Positions 1-8,617 are shown, counted from the first letter of the stretch. The stretch is DNA of 64,000 bases from Metasolibacillus fluoroglycofenilyticus (GCF_003049645.1 NZ_PYWK01000001.1:496001-560000); one strand, 5' to 3'. The notes: generated from the letters alone by a model not told the origin. Program-made: numbers and translations.

Positions 1-780
1 GCCGATAACGCTTGTGCTCGTCACACCGATGTACGCAAGTGATACGTAAACAAACGCTAAACCAAGTGCTGCTACAATACCTGAAAAAATAACGATTTTA
101 ATTTGCTGTGTTTTTTGCGTTAAACCACGTCCATTTAACGCTTGGACAATAACAATACCGAATACAAGAGCAGCAAGCACATCCATCGTTAAGTAGCCTT
201 GAATAAAGCTCTCAAAAAATGGTGAAGTTTGATAATTCCCCTGTGATTCTCCGATTGGACCGAGTGGTGTAATCACACTTTTTAGGGCAAGTGCTAAAAT
301 AATTAGCAATAAAGCAGGCGTTAAGATTTTCCCGATACGATCTACAATTTTTGTAGGATTAAACGCTAAATATAGCGTTATCACAAAAAATATAAGGGTT
401 GTGATGAATAGGGAAAGTGGACTTTCAGCCATTTGCTGAGTTAAAAATGGTGCTTTAATTCCGATTTCATAGGATACGGCTGCTGTTCGAGGAATCGCAA
501 AAAATGGTCCAATTGATAAATAAACAATCGATGTGAAAATAATACCGAAAAGAGGATTTACTTTACTGGATAGTTCATGTAAATCTCCTCCGCTTTTTGC
601 TACCGTTATAACCCCAATAAGCGGTAAGCCAACCCCTGTAATTAAGAAGCCAATCATTGCGATTAAAATATGCTCACCAGCCTGTTGGCCTAATAATGGT
701 GGGAAAATAATATTTCCAGCTCCTAAAAACAGTGCGAATAGCATGAAGCCTACAACGAGGTTTTCACGAATAAATTTCAT
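1..780 (-). CDS. brnQ: Branched-chain amino acid carrier BrnQ (C-terminus outside window)
   Basis: Membrane carrier that imports leucine, isoleucine or valine with a cation. The minus-strand frame is open over all 260 codons to the window edge, so the C-terminal part is missing. It starts MKFIRENLVVGFMLFALFLG, followed by the family-typical GAGNIIFPP segment, and shows about seven hydrophobic spans. The ATG at 780 follows an AAGGAGAG ribosome site. It is divergent from the small gene downstream. Family assignment is by sequence memory; which amino acid it prefers cannot be read. Confidence 0.85.
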   Translation of the reverse strand, partial: MKFIRENLVVGFMLFALFLGAGNIIFPPLLGQQAGEHILIAMIGFLITGVGLPLIGVITVAKSGGDLHELSSKVNPLFGIIFTSIVYLSIGPFFAIPRTAAVSYEIGIKAPFLTQQMAESPLSLFITTLIFFVITLYLAFNPTKIVDRIGKILTPALLLIILALALKSVITPLGPIGESQGNYQTSPFFESFIQGYLTMDVLAALVFGIVIVQALNGRGLTQKTQQIKIVIFSGIVAALGLAFVYVSLAYIGVTSTSVIG

Positions 781-904
781 GGTACTTTCTCTCCTTAAAA
801 TAGTGACTGACACAAGTAGTATGTATACTAGCATACACTTTTTTGGGGGGCTTGGAAATGCCATTATTAGAATTTAACGAAATGTTTCAAATAATTAATA
901 TTGA

Positions 905-1120
905 TTATGTTTAGTTTACGAAAAGGCTTTTCAAAATTGTTATAAAAGAGTTGCAGCCAATACAAAAAAGTCTGAAGAAGCTGTTAAACATGTAACATTA
1001 GAAATTCGACGTAAAAACCTAAGACGTGGTCGAGTAAGACTGAAAGATCCAACAGAAGAAAGAATATTAGCTCGCTTTAATCGTAAATTAGGAGAGGGAA
1101 ATGGGTTATCATCAAGCTAA
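905..1120 (+). pseudogene. Open frame without a start, probably a gene remnant
   Basis: A 71-codon frame is open here but has no ATG/GTG/TTG start with a ribosome site; a stop lies directly upstream. The translation is basic (contains RRKNLRRGRVRLKDPTEERI) and looks like protein rather than noise. It overlaps the next small gene by 20 bases in another frame. I do not recognise it. It may be the tail of a gene lost by deletion. Confidence 0.3.
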
Positions 1121-1289
1121 ATATCAAATCGAACTATTAAAAATATTATCGAGTAACTATGAATCAATAGATATAGAGTACCTTAAAGAGAAAATAGAAA
1201 CAAAGCAGGAGTTAGCTATGCTAGAAGAATGGCTTAGTCAATTAGCAAGAGGTTTTAAGAAGGAGTTACCCGATGGAAGAGGGCACTGA
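1101..1289 (+). CDS. Small hypothetical protein, 62 aa
   Basis: Not recognised. It has an AGGAGAGGG ribosome site four to five bases before ATG and a good intrinsic terminator two bases after its stop, which together favour a real or recently real gene. The translation is mostly predicted helix, rich in Glu, Lys and Leu, with a central ELAMLEEWLSQL segment. It overlaps the end of the startless frame upstream, so it could be the second half of a frameshifted gene. No function is proposed. Confidence 0.4.
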   Translation: MGYHQAKYQIELLKILSSNYESIDIEYLKEKIETKQELAMLEEWLSQLARGFKKELPDGRGH

Positions 1290-1290
1290 A

Positions 1291-1334
1291 AAATCGATTT
1301 GTCACAAAATTTGTGAGACAAATTGATTTTTTTA
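1291..1334 (+). terminator. Intrinsic terminator after the small gene
   Basis: A long near-perfect stem (AAATCGATTTGTC paired with GACAAATTGATTT) closes on an AT loop and ends in seven T. Confidence 0.7.
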
Positions 1335-1509
1335 ATGGAAAAGCGGTCACTCCCATTTAGGACTTGAGATGGAATTATAAAATTAGCTAGACAAAATAAA
1401 AAATCACAATAAGGGCAAATAGGCTATTGTGAATAGTTATATATATTCGTTACAATAACATTAATTATAGTAAAAAGTTCGTTATATGTAATCTAGAAAG
1501 GACGGGGTT

Positions 1510-2373
1510 TTGAAAATGGCAAGTAAATGGCACGCTGCGGTTGCGAGTACGCTAATATTGTCAGCGCTCGTAGTACCAGCAGCAGAGGCAGCATCTTATA
1601 CAGTACAAAAAGGCGACACATTGACGAAAATTGCAAAAGAACATGAACTAACAGTACAGCAATTAAAGCAATGGAATAATTTAAAATCAGATGCTATTTT
1701 CGTAAATCAAAAGCTAATGCTAGCAAGTCCAGAAGTAAAAGCAACTAAAGTGGAGAAAGTCGAAAAAGCTGTAGTTGAGGAAAAGACAACGAATGCAACT
1801 ACTTATACAGTTAAGAGAGGCGATACATTAACAGTTATCGCTCAAAAAAATAATATGACAGTTGAGCAGCTAAAAGAACTGAATAAGCTGCAATCGGATT
1901 TTATCTATATTAATCAGCAGCTACAAGTAAATAACGTGGCGCAATCAAATTTAATAACGGAGCAAGTTATAACAGTTGCGCCGGGAACAAATGGACAAGC
2001 TGTTTATCACCGTGTTGTTGAACTCGCTCATGAATTGCTTGGGACACCCTATTTATTTGCTGGAAATACGATAGAGGGCTTTGATTGTAGCGGCTTTGTC
2101 AAATATGTTTATAGCAATGCGGGCTTAGATATTTCTCGTAAAAGTAGCTTAGATTATTTTTTACAGGATACAACTGCAGTAGAGGAGCCTATGCCAGGGG
2201 ATGTAGTGTTTTTCAAAAATACGTACATACCAAATATTTCACATATGGGTATTTATATAGGTGAAGATCAATTTATTCATGCGGGGACAACAGGTGTTGA
2301 AATCTCTAAAGTAACTCATAGCTATTGGGCGGAGCGTTTTGTTGCGTTCAAGCGCTTTAATGGTATTGAATAA
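1510..2373 (+). CDS. Secreted cell-wall endopeptidase, two LysM plus NlpC/P60
   Basis: Cuts peptide stems of peptidoglycan (family: D,L- or gamma-D-glutamyl endopeptidase such as LytE/YojL). A signal peptide ends near residue 27 (VVPAAEA). LysM domains lie at about 29-71 and 98-140 and bind the glycan. The NlpC/P60 domain covers about 165-285, with catalytic Cys193 in FDCSGF, His245 in SHMGIYIG and a third polar residue at His257. The start is TTG at 1510, eight bases after AAAGGA; the ATG two codons later is worse placed. It stands alone between terminators. Substrate bond specificity is not shown by the sequence. Confidence 0.9.
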   Translation: MKMASKWHAAVASTLILSALVVPAAEAASYTVQKGDTLTKIAKEHELTVQQLKQWNNLKSDAIFVNQKLMLASPEVKATKVEKVEKAVVEEKTTNATTYTVKRGDTLTVIAQKNNMTVEQLKELNKLQSDFIYINQQLQVNNVAQSNLITEQVITVAPGTNGQAVYHRVVELAHELLGTPYLFAGNTIEGFDCSGFVKYVYSNAGLDISRKSSLDYFLQDTTAVEEPMPGDVVFFKNTYIPNISHMGIYIGEDQFIHAGTTGVEISKVTHSYWAERFVAFKRFNGIE

Positions 2374-2380
2374 TTAAATC

Positions 2381-2435
2381 AGACTGCTAGAAAGCTAGGA
2401 AACGAGGCTTTTTGGTAGTCCTTCTTTTTGTTAAG
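2381..2435 (+). terminator. Terminator hairpin, GACTGTCTARAAAG family
   Basis: Imperfect stem GACTGCTAGAAAGC with GCTTTTTGGTAGTC followed by CCTTCTTTTT. The stem sequence resembles hairpins at 8571 and 55426. Confidence 0.55.
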
Positions 2436-2712
2436 TAAATGCCTAAAAAGTGCGTAGAAGTACCCTTTTTGTCTCCCTGAACAAAAAGTGAAAAGTATGT
2501 ACAAGCAACTGTTATAGGTTTTGAAGATGCGTTGAAAATTAAGACTAAATTAACCTATGTTATATTACAAATGTTACAAAGGTGTAAGATGAAATTAGGG
2601 GAATGTCTCTAATGTTTTACATAGAACTGCAATGTTTTTGTAAAAAAGATGTTTAAATGTTGATATAACAGGGTATAGAAGGAAGTCGTCATTTAACACA
2701 GTTTTTTATATG
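2436..2712. other. Intergenic, no gene
   Basis: I see no coding frame. It holds one degenerate WalR-like pair near 2570 (TGTTAC, five bases, TGTAAG) and AT-rich sequence leading to the WalR boxes. Confidence 0.4.
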
Positions 2713-2740
2713 TGTAACTGTATTGTTACAGAACTGTAAT
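2713..2740 (+). promoter_or_regulatory. Three consecutive WalR (YycF) half-sites
   Basis: TGTAAC, TGTTAC and TGTAAT occur with exactly five bases between neighbours, at 2713, 2724 and 2735. This matches the known WalR consensus TGTWAH-N5-TGTWAH in three registers. It lies about 80 bases before the start of an NlpC/P60 wall hydrolase, the expected target class of the essential WalRK system. Confidence 0.7.
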
Positions 2741-2818
2741 GTTACAGTGGAGCAACTCATGTTAATCTTAGAACAGTTAAATTATCAGAAAATTATTCGG
2801 CTGTGTGGAGGATTATTA

Positions 2819-3307
2819 ATGAGTTACAACAATATTTTACGAAATACATTATTAACATTTTTAGCAGCATTAGCTATCTTCTTATCACCTATTGGGAACG
2901 ATAAAGCATCTGCTGCGGATTTTACTTCAAGCGATTTTAAATCAACAGCTCAAAAATATTTAGGTGTACCATATGCATATGGTGGTACTACATCAAGAGG
3001 CTTTGATTGCTCTGGATATGTTCGTGCTGTATTCAGTGATTTAGGCATTACTACATTACCTCGCACTTCAGCATCTATGTACAGTGTAGGAACAGAGGTT
3101 AGTAAAAACGATTTAATTCCAGGTGACTTAGTATTCTTTAATACTTCAGGTAGTGGTATTTCTCACGTAGGTGTTTACTTAGGCGGTGGCAAATTCATCC
3201 ACTCCCAAACGAATATTGGTGTAAGTGTTACAGATATTAATGACAAATGGTATTGGGGTAACCGCTATGTAGGTGCAAAACGAGTTGCGAATGTTTCATT
3301 CGAATAA
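2819..3307 (+). CDS. Secreted NlpC/P60 cell-wall endopeptidase, single domain
   Basis: A 162-residue peptidoglycan endopeptidase. A signal peptide ends near residue 32 (DKASA). The rest is one NlpC/P60 domain with catalytic Cys64 (GFDCSGY), His116 (ISHVGVYLG) and His128 (FIHS). Unlike its neighbour it has no LysM wall-binding domain, so it may rely on a partner or stay near the membrane. The start at 2819 follows GGAGGATT; an upstream in-frame ATG at 2723 would overlap the WalR sites and lacks a ribosome site. Control by WalR is inferred from the boxes. Confidence 0.88.
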   Translation: MSYNNILRNTLLTFLAALAIFLSPIGNDKASAADFTSSDFKSTAQKYLGVPYAYGGTTSRGFDCSGYVRAVFSDLGITTLPRTSASMYSVGTEVSKNDLIPGDLVFFNTSGSGISHVGVYLGGGKFIHSQTNIGVSVTDINDKWYWGNRYVGAKRVANVSFE

Positions 3308-3350
3308 TATTATACATACTCTATACATAGTAAAATATACAGCTAATAAA

Positions 3351-3390
3351 GATTGGTGCGTGAGAACTATTTCACGTGTCAATCTTTTTT
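3351..3390 (+). terminator. Intrinsic terminator
   Basis: Stem GATTGGTGCGTGA with TTCACGTGTCAATC, then six T. Confidence 0.75.
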
Positions 3391-3479
3391 ATATGACCCA
3401 TTTCCCAATGTATGATAGAGTGCTGTGAAATATACCATAGGACATGACTCTAGGGAGAGTTGCAAAAATATGAGGTGAG

Positions 3480-3570
3480 TGCCAATAGAGCACGGCAGGT
3501 CGCTGATAAAGAGGGACCGCATGCAAATAAAATTCAGCAAGTCATAACAAATGCTGAAACGCCAATAGAA
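3480..3570. repeat. Two copies of a CGCCAATAG-type intergenic core
   Basis: GCCAATAGAGC and CGCCAATAGAAA lie 80 bases apart between converging genes. The same core forms a regular array at 52627. Confidence 0.45.
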
Positions 3571-3606
3571 ACAGACCATCCACAACCCTATCAATCAAAC
3601 AAAAAA

Positions 3607-3643
3607 TGTTAGACCAAGTTAATCTCGGTCTAACATTTTGTTT
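3607..3643 (-). terminator. Terminator of slaP, probably bidirectional
   Basis: Perfect 9-bp stem TGTTAGACC with GGTCTAACA, T-rich on both strands, touching the stop codon of the minus-strand gene. Confidence 0.75.
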
Positions 3644-4552
3644 TTATTGCTGTGGTACACGTGCTGTCCAGCGTGAAAGGTCAATTCCTTTTACGTTTAC
3701 TAGTTGGGCAGGGAAAATAAATGTCCACGGCTTTGTTGTATTTGGCAGTACTGTTAAAACAGGGTCAAGTTTGAATGAGCCTTTTGCTACTTGCTTACCG
3801 CGCGCGTCGATAATTTCAAGTGGTAGCTGCTCTAAGTTAATTGCTTTGTCGTTACCGTTACGAATAAAGATGGATACATGTAAGCTTTTATCGTTTTGAA
3901 GCTTTGCCTGTAAGCCAGTAAAGTTGACCTCTGATTTACCTAGCTTTGGTAAGTCCTTGACGATTTTTTCTAACGCTTCTTGCTGATCCACTGGCAATTG
4001 TTTTTTCCACGTTTCATCTAAATCAAGCTGATGCCCACGTAAAGAAATTAAGTTGAAGGCAATTTTCCATTCGTCTTCTTTTGGTACTTCCTTTACACCT
4101 TCTTCAATAGAGTCTTTATCAAACTCAAATACCCAAGGGCGGGCACTTTCAGCGGGAATAATGCCTAAATCCTGAAAGTGGAACGTTTTAGACGCTAGAC
4201 GCTTGTCATCCTTATCTAAAATAAGTAATTCGATTTCTCCAAGTTCAATCGGTTCTGGTAATGAAGAACGGAAAAATACTTTGACATTCCATGCACCCGT
4301 ACGTGGGTTTTCTTCAATATTAATTGCTGATAGTGATAGCTGATTTGGTTTTAATGGCTGCAATTCATTTGCTAAGAAATTAAATACGTATTGTTGCTCT
4401 AATGGCACATTCCATTGTGGATGGAAGGATAATTTTGTTACGACATCACGTTCATCACCTGATTGCTTCGTATCCTTTAATAATTCCTTTGAGTCAACAG
4501 CGCTGTCTGCTCCTACTTTATCACCTTTTTTGAAAAAATCGAATAAGCCCAT
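3644..4552 (-). CDS. slaP: Accessory Sec system S-layer assembly protein (SlaP-like)
   Basis: A partner of SecA2 in export of S-layer proteins, known in the Bacillus anthracis group. The 302-residue cytoplasmic protein starts with MGLFDFFKKG, then carries two copies of the SLAP domain, at about 45-160 and 185-300. Each has a PLEQQYVFNFL/LP-type opening and a P-x-x-x-x-PW-x-F ending (ESARPWVFEF, NTTKPWTFIF), showing internal duplication. No signal peptide or membrane span is present. It sits two bases after secA2 on the same strand, so the pair is one operon. Assignment rests on the domain pattern and this neighbour. Confidence 0.85.
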   Translation of the reverse strand: MGLFDFFKKGDKVGADSAVDSKELLKDTKQSGDERDVVTKLSFHPQWNVPLEQQYVFNFLANELQPLKPNQLSLSAINIEENPRTGAWNVKVFFRSSLPEPIELGEIELLILDKDDKRLASKTFHFQDLGIIPAESARPWVFEFDKDSIEEGVKEVPKEDEWKIAFNLISLRGHQLDLDETWKKQLPVDQQEALEKIVKDLPKLGKSEVNFTGLQAKLQNDKSLHVSIFIRNGNDKAINLEQLPLEIIDARGKQVAKGSFKLDPVLTVLPNTTKPWTFIFPAQLVNVKGIDLSRWTARVPQQ

Positions 4553-4554
4553 GT

Positions 4555-6924
4555 TTATAGTTCCTCCTGCTCTTCAATCATTGAAAGATTTTTCATAAAT
4601 GCTACAAGTTCTTCTACAATGCTACGGCGCAGTTCCTGATAGTTTTTACCGAATAACTCTAAGCCTTCACGTTGGTAAATACGCATTGGGTCTTCTTGCT
4701 GGTAATGACGTAATCCGATACCTTCTTTTAAATGCGTCATTTGCTCTAAGTGTTTTACCCATGTTGCGTCAATATAGCTTAATACAACTTGTGGGATGAC
4801 ACGCATCACTTGCTCGTTGCTCTCATAGCTTTCGATAAAGTCACGTAACTCAAATACACTGCTATTCAACGAATCTAAAATTTTAGTTACTTTTGTTTCT
4901 GTTCGGTCGATAGTAACGTCTGTTAAAAATAAAGTGTTAACCGTCTGCTCCATTTTATCGAAATTCCATTCAAGCGGGTCGGCTTCCTCTGGTGCATTAT
5001 CGCGTACTGCAAAATCAACCGTTTCATACATCATACGTGTAATGAGTGCAAGTAAATCTTCACCTGCTAACACTCTATCGCGTAAATCATAAATGATTTT
5101 GCGTTGGTCATTAATGACATCATCTAGCTTTAAATTGTATTCACGCATGGAGAAATGAGCACCTTCTACGATGCGCTGCGTGCGATTAATAAGCTCGATA
5201 ATATCTTTATTCTCAACGCGCTTAATATCGTTGACAATCATTTTTTTACGGAACTTTTCCACATCATCTTTAGCGAAGCGTTTAAACATATCGTCCTCTA
5301 TTGATAAAATAAACTGGCTTTCACCAGGGTCGCCTTGACGACCAGAGCGTCCACGTAATTGATTATCCACACGACGGCTTTCATGCTTTTCTGTACCGAT
5401 AACCAAAAGACCACCAAGCGCCTCAACACCTTCACCTAAAACGATATCAGTACCTCGTCCCGCCATGTTTGTCGCAACAGTAATACGTCCTTTTTGCCCA
5501 GCCTCAGAAATAAGCTCTACTTCTTGCTCCACCGTTTTTGCGTTTAAGAGCTGGTGCGGTAAGCTATATTTTTTTAGGTACTGTGATACTTTTTCAGATT
5601 GTAAAATAGAAGTTGTACCAATTAGTACAGGCTGTCCTTTTTCATGGCGACGCAGCGTTTCTTGCGCTACATACTCATATTTGTCTTCAATTGTTTCGAA
5701 GACGATATCTGTTTGGTCGATACGTTTTCGTGGTCTATTCGTTGGAATTTGAATGACGCGCATATTGTATACTTCTAAAATTTCCTTTTCCTGAGTTTTT
5801 GCTGTACCCGTCATCCCTGACAATTTCGGATACATACGGAAATAGTTTTGAATGGTAATTTGTGCTTGTGCTTTATTTTCCTCTGTTATTTCGACGCCTT
5901 CCTTTGCTTCAATTGCTTGATGCAAGCCGTCAGATAATGTTCGGCCTTCCATAATGCGACCTGTAAACATATCCACAAGCTCAATTTTATTATCACGCAC
6001 GATATAGTCAACGTCGCGCTCAAACATTACGTGGGCACGTACAGCTTGAATAACGTAGTGATAAAGTGTTTGATGCTCTAAATCGTAAAGGTTGTCAACA
6101 CCAAATGCCGCCTCTACCTTTTCGATACCTTGATCTGTTAAAGAAGTGGCCTTTGTTTCGTCATCAAAATCGTAGTCCTCATCCTTTACAAAGCGCTTCG
6201 CTAGCATCGCTGCGATACGATGCAACTCTTCATTTGCCGACATTTTACCTGCAATAATAAGAGGTGTTTTTGCTTCGTCGATTAATACCGAGTCTACTTC
6301 ATCGATAATCGCAAAATGATATGGGCGCTGTACTTTATCAGCAATCGAATGTGCCATATTGTCACGTAAATAGTCGAAGCCAAACTCTGTGCCGACACCG
6401 TATGTAATATCAGCATTATAAGCATCTTTTTTTGCACCTTGCTCCATCATCGGTACGTTTAAGCCGACTGTTAAGCCGAGGAAGCGGTGAATTTGTCCAA
6501 TTAATTCGAAGTCGCGCTTTGCTAAATAATCATTTACAGTAATGACGTGTACGCCTTTACCTTCTAGTGCGCGCACATAAGATGGGAGGGATGCGACTAA
6601 TGTTTTCCCTTCACCTGTAGGCATTTCTGCGATATTACCCTCTGTTAATACTAAACCACCGATTAATTGCACATCGAAGTGGCGCATATTTAAAATACGC
6701 TTAGATGTTTCACGAACGACAGCAAATGCGTCAGGGATAATTGCTGTAACTTCTTCGCCATTTTCAATGCGTTCTTTAAATTTCAAAGTCATGCCTTGTA
6801 GTTCTTCATCTGACATTGCAGCATATGTTGCTTCAAGTGCATTAATTTGATCTACTATTTTATAGTATCGTTTTAATTCGCGAGCACTTGTTTGCTCTTT
6901 ATTCCGTTTAAAAATTGAGAACAT
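4555..6924 (-). CDS. secA2: Accessory preprotein translocase ATPase SecA2
   Basis: ATP-driven motor that pushes a subset of proteins, typically S-layer proteins, through SecYEG. The 789-residue chain has the Walker A motif MPTGEGKT near residue 100, the DEVDSVLIDEA motor motif, and the MAGRGTDI and [11 protein letters not shown] helicase motifs. It ends IEEQEEL with no cysteine-rich zinc tail, unlike the full SecA at 52899, which marks it as SecA2. The ATG at 6924 has AAAGGAG ahead of it; the longer frame from 6972 lacks one. Its partner slaP follows directly. Confidence 0.93.
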   Translation of the reverse strand: MFSIFKRNKEQTSARELKRYYKIVDQINALEATYAAMSDEELQGMTLKFKERIENGEEVTAIIPDAFAVVRETSKRILNMRHFDVQLIGGLVLTEGNIAEMPTGEGKTLVASLPSYVRALEGKGVHVITVNDYLAKRDFELIGQIHRFLGLTVGLNVPMMEQGAKKDAYNADITYGVGTEFGFDYLRDNMAHSIADKVQRPYHFAIIDEVDSVLIDEAKTPLIIAGKMSANEELHRIAAMLAKRFVKDEDYDFDDETKATSLTDQGIEKVEAAFGVDNLYDLEHQTLYHYVIQAVRAHVMFERDVDYIVRDNKIELVDMFTGRIMEGRTLSDGLHQAIEAKEGVEITEENKAQAQITIQNYFRMYPKLSGMTGTAKTQEKEILEVYNMRVIQIPTNRPRKRIDQTDIVFETIEDKYEYVAQETLRRHEKGQPVLIGTTSILQSEKVSQYLKKYSLPHQLLNAKTVEQEVELISEAGQKGRITVATNMAGRGTDIVLGEGVEALGGLLVIGTEKHESRRVDNQLRGRSGRQGDPGESQFILSIEDDMFKRFAKDDVEKFRKKMIVNDIKRVENKDIIELINRTQRIVEGAHFSMREYNLKLDDVINDQRKIIYDLRDRVLAGEDLLALITRMMYETVDFAVRDNAPEEADPLEWNFDKMEQTVNTLFLTDVTIDRTETKVTKILDSLNSSVFELRDFIESYESNEQVMRVIPQVVLSYIDATWVKHLEQMTHLKEGIGLRHYQQEDPMRIYQREGLELFGKNYQELRRSIVEELVAFMKNLSMIEEQEEL

Positions 6925-7121
6925 TTTATTACGCTCCTTTAAAGTTGTCTCCTTAAAATAGCTAGCAGACACTAGCTTATTCTATCAGAAAATCAGCTAT
7001 ATTACTACTCATGGCTGCATGAACAATCAGTGAGAGAAAGAGGCAAAGGTATAGTTTTCACCAAATTGCAGATAATATACAGTAATTTGCGAGAGAAACG
7101 CTATATTTTGTATATTAAACG

Positions 7122-7130
7122 TGTTATAAT
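7122..7130 (+). promoter_or_regulatory. Extended -10 promoter before tagO
   Basis: TGT-TATAAT is an extended -10 box. Transcription would start near 7137, four bases before the leader element. No strong -35 is visible. Confidence 0.5.
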
Positions 7131-7140
7131 TATCATGGTT

Positions 7141-7361
7141 TATTTAGATTCAGTATATTATCTTGGTTAGAAAAGGAAGCGGCAAATACAAAACGTCCGC
7201 CCTGCAGATAGTGAAATGAATGCTAATTGACATTTCACTAACGTGAGCAGCGATATGCTCACTAAATCTAAATAAAGCCCCCGGCGGATGTCACGGATTT
7301 TGAAGCACTTTTCCACGCTTGCTCGAAAAAATCTGGACCAATTACGCCGAGGCGTAATTGA
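7141..7361 (+). promoter_or_regulatory. Structured leader element, copy 1 (tagO leader)
   Basis: A 221-bp non-coding element related to the one at 13761. Visible pairings: an outer perfect 10-bp stem 7141-7150 with 7265-7274; hairpin 7209-7218/7231-7240 (10 bp); hairpin 7243-7249/7256-7262 (7 bp); hairpin 7340-7348/7351-7359 (9 bp); and a possible crossing pairing of 7193-7201 with 7283-7291. Shared with copy 2: AATAAAGCC-Y-CCGGCGGATGTCAC, GCTCGAAAAAATCTGGAC (7321-7338) and GAGGCGTAATTGA (7349-7361). The element ends 30 bases before the tagO start. It matches no riboswitch consensus I know. Confidence 0.6.
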
Positions 7362-7391
7362 TTATGACGATTAAATTTAAGGAGGAGAGAC

Positions 7392-8435
7392 ATGATTTAC
7401 GTGTCTTTAATTGTCGCGTTTATTGCGGCCATTGTACTAACTCCACTTGTGAAGCGTTTAGCCTTTCGAATAGGTGCTGTTGATGCGCCAAACTACCGTA
7501 AAGTGCATGCTCGAATTATGCCAAGGTTAGGTGGACTAGCTATTTTTGGTGCGTTTTTAATCGGAGTAGCTGTATTGCGACCAGAGAGTGAATATACGCT
7601 AGCAATTATTTTAGGAGCGACGATTATTGTTGCAACTGGTGTTATCGACGATATGTATGAAATTTCCGCAAAGGCTAAGTTAATCGGACAAATTGCTGCT
7701 GCGGCAGTTATCGTATTTGTAGGCGGTATTGATATTGATTTCATCAATTTACCGTTCGGTGGTATTTTAGATTTTGGTTTTTTAAGCATTCCATTTACAA
7801 TTATTTGGATTGTAGGAATTACGAATGCCATTAATTTAATTGATGGTCTTGATGGTCTAGCAGCAGGTGTATCAACGATTGCTTTAATTACACTTGCAGG
7901 AATGGCTTTAAGTATGGGTAATATTTTTGTACTTGTAATGGCGGCTATTTTAGCAGCGAGTACACTGGGCTTTTTATTTTATAATTTCCACCCAGCTAAA
8001 ATTTTTATGGGTGATACAGGTGCGCTATTTTTAGGCTTTATGATTGCCGTTTTCTCCTTATTAGGATTTAAAAATGTAACGGTTATTTCATTTATTATTC
8101 CTGTTATTATGTTAGGTGTACCAATTTCTGATACATTTTTCGCGATTGTGCGTCGATTGCGCATGAAGCAAAAATGGTCGGATCCAGATAAATCACATTT
8201 ACATCATCGCTTGCTTGATATGGGCTTCTCGCACCGTCAAACAGTGTTAATTATTTACGGTATTGCAAGTATGTTTGGTTTAGCGGCAGTTATCTTCTCA
8301 ATGTCGACAGTATGGGGCGCTATTTTATTAGTGACAGTCATCTTAGTGGCAATTGAGTTATTTGTCGAAGTAATCGGCTTAGCAGGGAAAAATTACAAAC
8401 CATTGTTAAACTTAGTACGCATTTTTAATAAATAA
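7392..8435 (+). CDS. tagO: Undecaprenyl-phosphate GlcNAc-1-phosphate transferase TagO
   Basis: Starts wall teichoic acid synthesis by moving GlcNAc-1-phosphate from UDP-GlcNAc to undecaprenyl phosphate at the inner membrane face. The 347 residues form about ten to eleven membrane spans. Family motifs are GVIDDMYEI, NLIDGLDGLAAG, NFHPAKIFMGDTGALFLGF (catalytic Asp region) and the HLHHRLLDMG loop, as in MraY/WecA enzymes. AAGGAGGAG precedes the ATG. The position near the LCP and degSU genes matches Bacillus tagO. The long structured leader suggests control after transcription starts. Confidence 0.93.
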   Translation: MIYVSLIVAFIAAIVLTPLVKRLAFRIGAVDAPNYRKVHARIMPRLGGLAIFGAFLIGVAVLRPESEYTLAIILGATIIVATGVIDDMYEISAKAKLIGQIAAAAVIVFVGGIDIDFINLPFGGILDFGFLSIPFTIIWIVGITNAINLIDGLDGLAAGVSTIALITLAGMALSMGNIFVLVMAAILAASTLGFLFYNFHPAKIFMGDTGALFLGFMIAVFSLLGFKNVTVISFIIPVIMLGVPISDTFFAIVRRLRMKQKWSDPDKSHLHHRLLDMGFSHRQTVLIIYGIASMFGLAAVIFSMSTVWGAILLVTVILVAIELFVEVIGLAGKNYKPLLNLVRIFNK

Positions 8436-8441
8436 AACGAG

Positions 8442-8488
8442 AAACATCTGAAAAGCAGTGCTTTGCACGCTTTTCAGATGTTTTTTGT
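8442..8488 (+). terminator. Terminator of tagO
   Basis: Stem AAACATCTGAAAAGC with GCTTTTCAGATGTTT, followed by T-rich sequence. Confidence 0.8.
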
Positions 8489-8570
8489 TTTCTTAACTTG
8501 AATAAATAAATGCTATATTTCTGATACATTAAGGGGACCTCATTTTTTTAGACTTTGCCCGCTTGGCAAA

Positions 8571-8617
8571 TAAAAAGACTGTCTAAAAGTGGCGTATGCG
8601 CCTGCTTTTAAACAGTC
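8571..8617 (-). terminator. Terminator of the LCP gene, GACTGTCTARAAAG family
   Basis: On the minus strand GGACTGTTTAAAAG pairs with CTTTTAGACAGTC and runs into TTTTTA. The stem contains an extra GGCG-TAT-GCGCC tip. Confidence 0.7.

Noticed and set aside
2711..2747. TnrA/GlnR operator
   Set aside because: The inverted TGTNA...TNACA spacing is 8 and not 7, while WalR spacing fits exactly and the target is a wall hydrolase.
3606..3899. Plus-strand 97-codon frame
   Set aside because: Antisense shadow of the slaP C-terminus; it begins in the terminator stem.
7270..7300. c-di-GMP-I (GEMM) riboswitch, because of AAAGCC-x-CCGG
   Set aside because: The other obligatory GEMM parts (ACAGGGCAAACC and GGUAG...GGGUUACC) are missing in both leader copies.
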